From contig CALFRN010000272.1 of assembly GCA_937919085.1 (NCBI GenBank), positions 1 through 36,545 on the forward strand: a DNA stretch of 36,545 nt, read 5' to 3'. This document shows, in pieces, positions 20,601-26,887 of the stretch. The position numbers and the translations under genes were made by a program. Below the pieces are notes generated by a model. It made no database searches, had not been told where the DNA came from, and was given only the letters and a program-made list of their open reading frames with translations. The DNA comes from an uncultured Reyranella sp. GTDB lineage: Bacteria; Pseudomonadota; Alphaproteobacteria; Reyranellales; Reyranellaceae. Numbering within the stretch: the stretch's first letter is position 1; the number at the start of each line of letters is the position of its first letter.

Positions 20601-22472
20601 GTCGACCGCCGACTTATTCGCCGTCTCGACGGTCAGGACCTGCAGCGCCACCTCCTCGCTGCCGCCCTTGCTCAGCAGGAACGGCGCTTCGCTCAGCACC
20701 CTGAGGCCGAGATTCTCCGCCGGCGGCAGGATATCGGAAAGCGCCAGCGCCTCGCGCGGATGGAACAGGCGCAGGATGAAGCGGTGTGGCGGCGCATCGG
20801 GTTCGCGGTCGAGGCGGACACCGAACGGCTTGCCGTCGAGCGTCGCCTTCAAAACCGCGATATCGGCGGCGGCCTGCGAGGCCTCGACGGTGTCGCGAAA
20901 GGCCGGCGGGAAATACCCGCGCCAGCGGCGGGCGGCGATGCGGCCTTCGGCATCGCCCAGCTCGGCCTGCAGGGTCGCGCGCAGCCGGTCGCTCCACGAA
21001 GTCGCTGCCTCGACCAGCTCCTGCTCGAGGGCGGCAAGGTCGGGTTTTGGCGTGCCGGGACTGCTGAACCTCACCGTGTAGAGCGCCTGCACGAGGGCGG
21101 AATTGCTGCTGGCCGAGACGGCGACCGAAATCGTCTTGCCGTCCCAGGCCTGTTCGAGGATCGCAGCGAAACGGCCGCTCAACGCGGCATCGAAACGCTC
21201 GCGCGGCACGAACACCAGATTGGTGGCGAAGCGGTCGACCGCATCGCGCCGCGTGAACAGCGCCACCCGGCGGCGTTCCTGCAGCTGCAGGATACCCATC
21301 ACGTGGTCGTAGAGCGTGTCCTCGTCGATCTGGAACAGTTCGTCGCGCGGGTAGGTGTCCAGGATGGCCTGCAGCGCCTTGCCGTCGTGGCTGTCGGCGG
21401 CGAGACCGGAACGGCGGAGCAGGATCTCGACCCGGCCGCGCAGCAGAGGCACGTCGGCCACAATCGCGTGGTAGGCACCGGAAGTGAACAGGCCGGCCAG
21501 GCGCCGCTCGCCGGTGACCCGGCCATCGGCGTCGTAGGTTTTTATGATCACGCCATCGGCCGGTCCGCTGCGATGAACCATCGCCGGCCGGTCGGTCTTC
21601 ACGATCAGGATATTTTCGGGGCCGGTGGCGAAGCGGGCCATGGCATCGCCGCTGCCGAGGCCGGCCTCGAACTGGCGGACCTCGTCGCGACTGAGGACGC
21701 CCAGTGCCGAGCCCGGCACCAGCTCGTAGCGGATGCCGCCCGGCAGCGCCGGATCCTCGACATAGCGGTAGCGGCGATGACCGAGAAACGTGAAGTGCCC
21801 GGCCTCCAGCCAATGCAGGAAGTCGGCGTACTCGGCCATTTTGGCCGGCCGGCCGGGCGCGAGGTCGTCGATCGCATCGAGGCAGGCCTGCCGCATCGGC
21901 CGCCAGTCCTCGACCGCCAGCCGGACTTCGGCCAGCACGCGCGTGAGCGCCGAGGCGATCTCGTCGAGCTGGCGGGGATCGGCCTGGCGGTCGATCTCGA
22001 GATGCATCATCGATTCGGCGCGGCCGCCCCTTTCACCCGATACGGCGCCGGCCTCGAGGCCGAAGCCTGCCAGGTCGCCATCGAGGTCGCGCCGTACCGC
22101 CAGCACCGGATGGGCCAGCATCTGCACGGCGATTTCACGGCGGTTGAGCTCGTTGACGATCGAATCCACCAGGAACGGCATATCGTCGTTGACGATGTGC
22201 ACGACGCTGTGGCGGCTTTCGAAGTCGTGGCCGGGCCCGCCCGGGTTGAACACCCGGATCTTGGCGACGCCGGGCAGGCGCCGGCGGGCGAAGGTGAGCA
22301 GGGCGGTGGAGACGGCGGCGCGTTGCCTTGGCGGGGCGGCCGCCAGATCCTTGTCGGAGACACGCTCGAACAACCGGCGTGCAAACCGGGCGGCGTCCTC
22401 GCCGCCGGCCTCGAGGGCCGCGGCACAGATGGCGTCCAGCCCGTAAACCCGTGGCGCCGGTGCGATGGCCAT
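17634..22472 (-). CDS. gdhZ: Large NAD-specific glutamate dehydrogenase
   Basis: Protein of 1,612 residues, in the size class of the bacterial 180-kDa NAD-GDH. It converts glutamate to 2-oxoglutarate and ammonia in amino-acid catabolism. The first 700 or so residues are the regulatory region with ACT-like parts (for example the VHIVNDDMPFLVDSIVNEL block near residue 90). The catalytic core has the stretch GGIRWSDRREDFRTE and MKTQMVKNAVIVPVGSKGGF at about 812-854, with the lysines expected of the active site, and the NAD-binding segment GDMSGDVFGNG near 985-995. The start is the ATG at 22472, with GGGGA about 11 nt before it; a 69-residue extension upstream is not used. msrB follows in the same direction. 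Confidence 0.95.
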   Translation of the reverse strand: MAIAPAPRVYGLDAICAAALEAGGEDAARFARRLFERVSDKDLAAAPPRQRAAVSTALLTFARRRLPGVAKIRVFNPGGPGHDFESRHSVVHIVNDDMPFLVDSIVNELNRREIAVQMLAHPVLAVRRDLDGDLAGFGLEAGAVSGERGGRAESMMHLEIDRQADPRQLDEIASALTRVLAEVRLAVEDWRPMRQACLDAIDDLAPGRPAKMAEYADFLHWLEAGHFTFLGHRRYRYVEDPALPGGIRYELVPGSALGVLSRDEVRQFEAGLGSGDAMARFATGPENILIVKTDRPAMVHRSGPADGVIIKTYDADGRVTGERRLAGLFTSGAYHAIVADVPLLRGRVEILLRRSGLAADSHDGKALQAILDTYPRDELFQIDEDTLYDHVMGILQLQERRRVALFTRRDAVDRFATNLVFVPRERFDAALSGRFAAILEQAWDGKTISVAVSASSNSALVQALYTVRFSSPGTPKPDLAALEQELVEAATSWSDRLRATLQAELGDAEGRIAARRWRGYFPPAFRDTVEASQAAADIAVLKATLDGKPFGVRLDREPDAPPHRFILRLFHPREALALSDILPPAENLGLRVLSEAPFLLSKGGSEEVALQVLTVETANKSAVDLAASGPRFTETLERLMSGALENDGFNRLVLGAGLGWREVTVLRAYAKYLRQAGVPFSQDYMERALMAYPAIARGLVDLFGARLDPALGEARSDARNARVEAVEAALAAALDTVATLDEDRILRRLVNAVRCTLRTNYWQTSVDGAVKEWISFKIDSRTIDDLPAPRPAVEVFVYSPRMEGIHLRGGRVARGGIRWSDRREDFRTEILGLMKTQMVKNAVIVPVGSKGGFYVKRPPADGTREQVQAEGIYCYQTLIRGLLDLTDNYAGDGIAPPAGVVRHDGDDPYLVVAADKGTATFSDIANALAADYDYWLGDAFASGGSAGYDHKKMGITARGAWESVKRHFRELGQDIQTTAFTVAGVGDMSGDVFGNGMLLSRHIKLVAAFDHRHIFIDPMPDPATSWAERKRLFDLPRSSWMDYDKALLSAGGGIHDRGAKSIALPAEARRALGLDASTVTPVELMRAILAAPVDLLYFGGIGTYVKASSESHAEAGDRASDAVRIDAGRLRARVIGEGANLGFTQRGRIEAALAGCRINTDALDNSAGVDTSDHEVNIKVATGDAIARGLLADPDRDALLFSMTDDVAALVLRHNYQQSQAISVALAQAGEEHHRTEHFMRALERQGRLDRAVEFLPDTAAMRTRGQNRQYLTRPELSVLLAYAKIDLNDEILGSDLPDDPLLEGELLRYFPAALREKYEPAIRAHRLRREIAALQVVNSLVNRCGPTFVRNVGQRTGATAAAIARAFAVVRDAWKLRDLWGDIEALDASLKAEAQTKMLVASQRFLTRATQWTLRRLPQPLDTMAATEQLGTAVAALSNLPPGLIGPSESAALAERAAAFEAMGAPTDLARRAAALETLAAAGDLMQTARASSCDIGDATRLYFRLGERLSLATLATGAQNLPRDGLWPAQAALAMQDELAALQADLLASALRIAGPDGAADPDVVLARWSEPRKLALERVDRILKEELPAAGALDLAMLSVATAELRTLV

Positions 22473-22630
22473 ATCTGGTGTTTCCCCGTGTTGGCGTCGG
22501 GCGGATGTTACGCCCGGCTGTGACAGTCTGACGATGATCCGATGGCGATGCCAAGAATGCCTGTCGTGCCGCGCATTTTGTGCGGTGGCTCGGCGCGGGT
22601 GAGCCGATTCTCTGGCCTTTCTGTTTGCAG

Positions 22631-22647
22631 GCCACGGAATCCGTGGC
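22631..22647. promoter_or_regulatory. 17-bp palindrome (operator-like) in the gdhZ leader
   Basis: GCCACGGA, one central base, TCCGTGGC: a perfect 8-bp inverted repeat. It lies 159 bp before the gdhZ start and 276 bp before nrdA. Without a T tract it is not a terminator. The symmetry and size fit a dimeric repressor or activator site, most simply for gdhZ. The regulator is unknown. Confidence 0.5.
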
Positions 22648-22794
22648 AAAGCGCGTTTTGTTCTCCTGTTATGCTGCACTTGCGAAGGTGAAAAACGGGG
22701 ATGAAAAACAAAATTTCAAAGGCGATTTTTTTGTTGTTTTACAGATGTTTAACCAACCATTCTTGAGATTCACACGCGGGGAAAAAATTTGCCG

Positions 22795-22822
22795 ATGACA
22801 GCCGCGACAGGTGCCGTATCAT
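22795..22822 (+). promoter_or_regulatory. Candidate sigma-70 promoter of nrdA
   Basis: ATGACA (five of six) and TATCAT (five of six) are separated by 16 bp. Transcription would start near 22830, leaving a leader of about 93 nt. It is the best match in the region; the DnaA-like boxes lie just downstream. Confidence 0.5.
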
Positions 22823-22832
22823 CTATGGATAG

Positions 22833-22855
22833 TGGGAGCAGCCGAAACGCTCCCA
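22833..22855 (+). promoter_or_regulatory. Leader hairpin of the nrdA message
   Basis: TGGGAGC and GCTCCCA form a 7-bp stem with a 9-nt loop right at the predicted 5' end of the nrdA message. It may stabilise the mRNA or take part in control. No T run follows, so it is not an obvious attenuator. The role is unknown. Confidence 0.4.
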
Positions 22856-22882
22856 ACATCTAGGTGTATTCCACAGTGTGTT

Positions 22883-22902
22883 CTATCCACATCTGTGGAC
22901 AA
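22883..22902. promoter_or_regulatory. Inverted pair of DnaA-box-like sites before nrdA
   Basis: CTATCCACA (22883-22891) and, on the other strand, TTGTCCACA (22894-22902) each differ by one base from the DnaA box TTATCCACA and face each other across TC, giving the 14-bp inverted repeat TCCACA-TC-TGTGGA. A weaker copy lies at 22867-22875. They are 21-40 bp before the nrdA start. DnaA control of nrd genes is known in E. coli; here it is inferred. Confidence 0.45.
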
Positions 22903-22922
22903 AAAGAAAATGGGGGCCGCAA

Positions 22923-24797
22923 GTGTTTGATGTTGTTCAAGTTCGCAGCGGTGCGCGCGTTGTTACCGACTCCTCCCGTGATTCCCGCCTGACGATATTC
23001 GGCAAGGCCACTCTCACAGATCGCTACCTTCTTCCGGGCGAAACCTACCAGGACATGTTCGCCCGCGTCGCCTCGGCCTATGCCGACGACGACGGCCACG
23101 CGCAGCGGCTTTACGACTACATCAGCAACCTGTGGTTCATGCCGGCGACGCCGGTGCTGAGCAACGGCGGCACCAGCCGCGGCCTGCCGATCTCGTGCTT
23201 CCTGAACGAGGCCAACGATTCCCTCGAAGGCATCGTCGGCCTGTGGAACGAGAACGTCTGGCTGGCCGCCCGTGGCGGCGGAATCGGCTCCTATTGGGGC
23301 AACCTGCGTTCGATCGGCGAAAAGGTCGGCATGAATGGCAAGACCTCCGGTGTGGTGCCGTTCATCCGCGTGATGGATTCGCTCACCCTGGCCATCAGCC
23401 AGGGCTCCCTGCGCCGCGGTTCGGCCGCCTGCTACCTGCCGGTCAACCATCCCGAGATCGAGGAATTCATCGAGATCCGCCGTCCGACCGGCGGCGATCC
23501 CAACCGCAAGGCGCTCAATCTCCACCACGGCCTGCTGATCTCCGACGCCTTCATGCGGGCCGTCGAGAACGACGAGGAATGGGCGCTGGTCAGCCCCAAG
23601 GACGGCGCGGTGCAGCGCAAGGTCTCGGCCCGCCACCTGTGGATCCGCATCCTGACGGCGCGCATCGAGACCGGCGAGCCCTACCTGATCTTCGTCGACC
23701 ACGTGAACAACGCCCGGCCCGAGCATCACAAGCTGGCCGGCCTCGAGGTCAAGACCTCGAACCTGTGCAGCGAGATCACGCTGCCGACCGGCATCGACCA
23801 TCACGGCAAGCAGCGCACCGCGGTGTGCTGCCTCAGCTCGCTCAATCTCGAGACCTATCTCGAGTGGCACGAGCATCCGACCTTCATCGACGACGTGATG
23901 CGCTTCCTCGACAACGTGCTGCAGAGCTTCATCGATACTGCCGGCAGCGACTTCGCCCGGGCCACCTACGCCGCCATGCGCGAGCGTTCGGTCGGGCTGG
24001 GCGTCATGGGCTTCCACTCCTTCCTGCAGGCCAACAACATCCCGCTCGAATCGGTGATGGCCAAGGTGTGGAACAAGAAGATGTTCAAGCACATCCGCGG
24101 CCAGTGCGACGATGCCTCCGTTTCGCTCGGCAAGGAACGCGGCGCCTGTCCCGACGCCGCCGACTTCGGCTTCGAGGACCGCTTCTCCAACAAGCTGGCG
24201 ATCGCGCCGACCGCCTCGATCTCGATCATCTGCGGAGGCGCCTCGCCCGGCATCGAGCCGTCGGCGGCCAACGTCTACAACCACAAGACCCTGTCGGGCT
24301 CGTTCGTGGTGCGCAATCCGTACCTCGAGAAACTGCTCGAGCAGAAGGGCCGCAACGACGAGGACACCTGGACGACGGTCACCACCAGTCAGGGATCGGT
24401 GAAGGATCTCGACTGCCTCGACGACCACGAGAAGGCGGTGTTCAAGACCGCCTTCGAGATCGATCAGCGCTGGCTGGTCGAGCATGCCGCCGATCGCGCG
24501 CCCTACATCTGCCAGAGCCAGTCGCTCAACATCTTCCTGCCGGCCGACGTGCATAAGCGCGACCTGCACCAGATCCACATGATGGCCTGGAAGCGCGGCG
24601 TGAAGAGCCTCTACTACTGCCGCTCGCTCTCCATCCAGCGCGCCGAGGCCGTCTCGGGCGATGCCATGGCCGACCAGCGGGGCGATCACGCCACGGGCGT
24701 GCCGACGCGGGAGGAGGGCGCCGAGGCGCCGCTGCCGTTCGTCGGCAACCAGATCTCCCAGACCAACGACTACGAAGAGTGCCTTAGCTGCCAATAG
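22923..24797 (+). CDS. nrdA: Ribonucleoside-diphosphate reductase alpha subunit
   Basis: Protein of 624 residues, class I. It reduces ribonucleotides to deoxyribonucleotides with NrdB. The start is GTG behind GGGGG at 6 nt; an in-frame GTG at 22878 lies within the DnaA-like sites and is rejected. Active-site parts are visible: the ISCFLNEAND cysteine region near residue 95, the catalytic TSNLCSEI with its Cys, Asn and Glu (about 277-285), and the C-terminal redox pair C620/C623 in EECLSCQ. The protein lacks the N-terminal ATP-cone (about 90 residues) that gives dATP feedback in E. coli NrdA. A terminator lies between it and nrdB. Confidence 0.96.
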   Translation: MFDVVQVRSGARVVTDSSRDSRLTIFGKATLTDRYLLPGETYQDMFARVASAYADDDGHAQRLYDYISNLWFMPATPVLSNGGTSRGLPISCFLNEANDSLEGIVGLWNENVWLAARGGGIGSYWGNLRSIGEKVGMNGKTSGVVPFIRVMDSLTLAISQGSLRRGSAACYLPVNHPEIEEFIEIRRPTGGDPNRKALNLHHGLLISDAFMRAVENDEEWALVSPKDGAVQRKVSARHLWIRILTARIETGEPYLIFVDHVNNARPEHHKLAGLEVKTSNLCSEITLPTGIDHHGKQRTAVCCLSSLNLETYLEWHEHPTFIDDVMRFLDNVLQSFIDTAGSDFARATYAAMRERSVGLGVMGFHSFLQANNIPLESVMAKVWNKKMFKHIRGQCDDASVSLGKERGACPDAADFGFEDRFSNKLAIAPTASISIICGGASPGIEPSAANVYNHKTLSGSFVVRNPYLEKLLEQKGRNDEDTWTTVTTSQGSVKDLDCLDDHEKAVFKTAFEIDQRWLVEHAADRAPYICQSQSLNIFLPADVHKRDLHQIHMMAWKRGVKSLYYCRSLSIQRAEAVSGDAMADQRGDHATGVPTREEGAEAPLPFVGNQISQTNDYEECLSCQ

Positions 24798-24806
24798 CCT
24801 GATCAA

Positions 24807-24853
24807 CCCTCGTCGCGTCGGCTGCAACAGGCCAGGCGCGACGGGGGATTTTT
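24807..24853 (+). terminator. Intrinsic terminator between nrdA and nrdB
   Basis: An 11-bp stem (24807-24817 with 24837-24847, one G-U pair) closes a 19-nt loop and is followed by TTTTT at 24849-24853. It lies in the 84-bp gap between the two subunit genes. It should end or attenuate nrdA transcripts; nrdB then needs read-through or its own promoter. Confidence 0.75.
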
Positions 24854-24881
24854 CGCTTCACCGTTTGACCGGTCCGATGCC

Positions 24882-25844
24882 ATGTCCCTTCTCGATTCCA
24901 AGCCGATCTACAAGCCGTTCCATTATCCCTGGGCCTACGACGCCTGGCTGACGCAGCAGCGCATCCACTGGCTGCCCGAGGAAGTGCCCCTGGCCGACGA
25001 CGTCAAGGACTGGCGCAACCGGCTGACCGATACCGAGCGCAATCTGCTGACGCAGATCTTCCGCTTCTTCACCCAGGCCGACGTCGAGGTGAACAACTGC
25101 TACATGAAGCACTATTCGCGGGTCTTCAAACCGACGGAAGTGCAGATGATGCTTGCCGCCTTCTCCTCCATGGAGACGGTCCATATCGCCGCCTACAGCC
25201 ACCTGCTCGACACCATCGGCATGCCGGAAACGGAGTACTCGGTCTTCCTCACCGTCAAGGAGATGAAGGACAAGTACGACTACATGCAGAACTTCAACGT
25301 CGATTCGAAGGCCGACATCGCCAAGACCCTGGCGGTGTTCGGCGCCTTCACCGAAGGCCTGCAGCTCTTCGCCTCCTTCGCCATGCTGATGAACTTCCCG
25401 CGCTTCAACAAGATGAAGGGCATGGGCCAGATCGTGACGTGGTCGGTGCGCGACGAGACGCTGCACTGCAATTCGATCATCCGCCTGTTCCGCACCTTCA
25501 TCCAGGAGAACCCGGAAGTCTGGACCGAGGCGCTGCAGCGCGAGCTCTACGTCGCCTGCTCGACCATCGTCGATCATGAGGACGCCTTCGTCGATCTCGC
25601 CTTCGAGATGGGCGGCATCGAGGGCATGACCGCGACCGACGTGAAGCGCTACATCCGCTTCATCGCCGACCGCCGCCTGCAGCAGCTCACGCTGCAGCCG
25701 ATCTACCGCCAGGACGCCAAGAACCCGCTGCCGTGGATGGACCAGATGCTGGGCGCCATCGAGCACACCAACTTCTTCGAGAACCGTTCGACGGAATACT
25801 CGAAGGCTTCGACGCGTGGTTCTTGGGAAGAGGCGTTCGCTTAA
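24882..25844 (+). CDS. nrdB: Ribonucleoside-diphosphate reductase beta subunit
   Basis: Protein of 320 residues, class I small subunit that holds the di-iron-tyrosyl radical. The metal ligands and radical site are visible: acidic residues in QADVEVNN (67/69), E98, H101 and radical Tyr105 in METVHIAAYSH, E158 in FTEGLQ, and E192/H195 in RDETLHCN. The tail RGSWEEAFA provides the peptide that docks on NrdA. The ribosome-binding site is weak. It follows nrdA by 84 bp across a terminator. Confidence 0.97.
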   Translation: MSLLDSKPIYKPFHYPWAYDAWLTQQRIHWLPEEVPLADDVKDWRNRLTDTERNLLTQIFRFFTQADVEVNNCYMKHYSRVFKPTEVQMMLAAFSSMETVHIAAYSHLLDTIGMPETEYSVFLTVKEMKDKYDYMQNFNVDSKADIAKTLAVFGAFTEGLQLFASFAMLMNFPRFNKMKGMGQIVTWSVRDETLHCNSIIRLFRTFIQENPEVWTEALQRELYVACSTIVDHEDAFVDLAFEMGGIEGMTATDVKRYIRFIADRRLQQLTLQPIYRQDAKNPLPWMDQMLGAIEHTNFFENRSTEYSKASTRGSWEEAFA

Positions 25845-26132
25845 GGCAAACTTCGCACGGCACTGAACGTTGAAAACAGCGAGCGTGCCGCAAACATGCT
25901 CGAGGCATTTCCTGCGGGCAACTGAGCTATCGGGTGCGCGATAGTCCTTCTTCTTGCCCATGGTTTTTTGACCGTCCTCTTGGGCCGAAGCCGACTGCCA
26001 TCGTGAAGGCGCGGCCCCATCTTGGCCGCTGACGTAACCGTCGACTCGAAACGGGCCCATGCATTCGGCTCAAATGCGAGCGGATAGGGGAGTCTCACCA
26101 TCCTGACATGGCAGGCCCGCATTATGAGCTTG
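25845..26132. other. 288-bp gap after nrdB without a recognised gene
   Basis: The gap lies between convergent nrdB and the PPOX-family gene. A weak 6-bp hairpin with a 21-nt loop (CGGCAC at 25858-25863 with GTGCCG at 25885-25890) lies near the nrdB end, without a T run. A minus-strand frame beginning MGKKKDYRAP runs on through nrdB in antisense and is not credible as a gene. Nothing else was seen. Confidence 0.5.
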
Positions 26133-26876
26133 CTATGTATTGTCTCCAAAAGTGCGGCGGTAACTCCTGCTCATCAACTCGTCGAAACGTGTACCCGGTT
26201 CGAAGTCGGACATCCCGTCGGGCCGGGTGAGGCCGGGGATCTGGCGTTCGCACTCCGACGGTTCCCCCAGCACCTGGGTGATCGGATAGAGCGCCGACCA
26301 TGCCGGCACGCCGGCGTAATCCTCTTCCTCGTCGGCGACATGCTTGTCCCGGATCTTGGCCGACGCGGTCTCGATCTCCATGCCGATCATGGTGGTCGCC
26401 TTGAATTCCTGCTTGTTGGGCTGGCGGATCAGCTTCGAGCGGCCGGGGTAGATGCGGTCGATGAACCTGTCCATCAGCTTCAGCTTCACTTCAGGGTCGT
26501 CGATCACATGCGCCTTCCCGAAAGCCATCACCGCGCGATAGTTCACCGAATGGTGGAAGCCCGAGCGCGCCATCACCAGCGAGTCGAAATGCGTGACGGT
26601 GAGGCAGACGTCGACGCACTCCTTCTGGCTGCGGATCATCCGGCTGGCCGATGAGCCGTGCCAGTACAGATGCTCGCCCTCGCGCCAGAAGCCGGTCGGC
26701 GTGCAGAAGGGCCTTCCGTCGATCACATAGGCGATGTGGCAGACCAGGGCGGCGTCGAGGATGGCGTGCACCGTCTCCTTGTCGTAGCGGCCGCGCTCGT
26801 GGACGCGCTTCACCTTGTTGACCGGGGTGATGGGGTAGCTGGCGTCGGGGCTGGTCACTGAATCGGGAGGGCTCAT
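26133..26876 (-). CDS. Pyridoxamine 5'-phosphate oxidase-family flavoprotein
   Basis: Protein of 247 residues with the FMN-binding split barrel in about residues 25-175. Family marks are VNKVKRVHERGRYD at the start of the domain, CHIAYVIDGRPFCTPT, a Trp-His stretch at HLYWHGS, and HHSVNYRAVMAFGKA. It is close to the group of PPOX-like proteins that are not the vitamin B6 enzyme itself, some of which act as flavin reductases or Nim-like proteins. It is divergent from a MocR regulator with start codons only 11 bp apart if both first ATGs are used. MocR regulators often control a neighbouring divergent gene, so this flavoprotein is the probable target. Confidence 0.85.
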   Translation of the reverse strand: MSPPDSVTSPDASYPITPVNKVKRVHERGRYDKETVHAILDAALVCHIAYVIDGRPFCTPTGFWREGEHLYWHGSSASRMIRSQKECVDVCLTVTHFDSLVMARSGFHHSVNYRAVMAFGKAHVIDDPEVKLKLMDRFIDRIYPGRSKLIRQPNKQEFKATTMIGMEIETASAKIRDKHVADEEEDYAGVPAWSALYPITQVLGEPSECERQIPGLTRPDGMSDFEPGTRFDELMSRSYRRTFGDNT

Positions 26877-26887
26877 GGCTTACCTGG

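Larger units (their letters stand above)
22473..22922. other. 450-bp divergent control region between gdhZ and nrdA
   Basis: This is the longest stretch without a gene in the window. It separates NAD-GDH (minus) from nrdA (plus). It holds a 17-bp palindrome, an AT-rich tract at about 22700-22760 that stands out from the high-GC surroundings, a good sigma-70-like promoter for nrdA, a leader hairpin and a group of DnaA-box-like sequences. No convincing short protein was found. No NrdR box (ACACNATATATNGTGT type) was seen. Confidence 0.7.

Noticed and set aside
22860-22922. DnaA-like boxes as a replication origin
   Set aside because: Only two or three boxes, no dnaA, dnaN or parAB nearby; a promoter-control role is more likely.
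22860-24827. Long minus-strand frame antisense to nrdA
   Set aside because: Shadow frame; the sense strand encodes a clear NrdA.
24858-25963. Minus-strand frame beginning MGKKKDYRAP
   Set aside because: It runs into the antisense of nrdB and has no ribosome-binding site of note.
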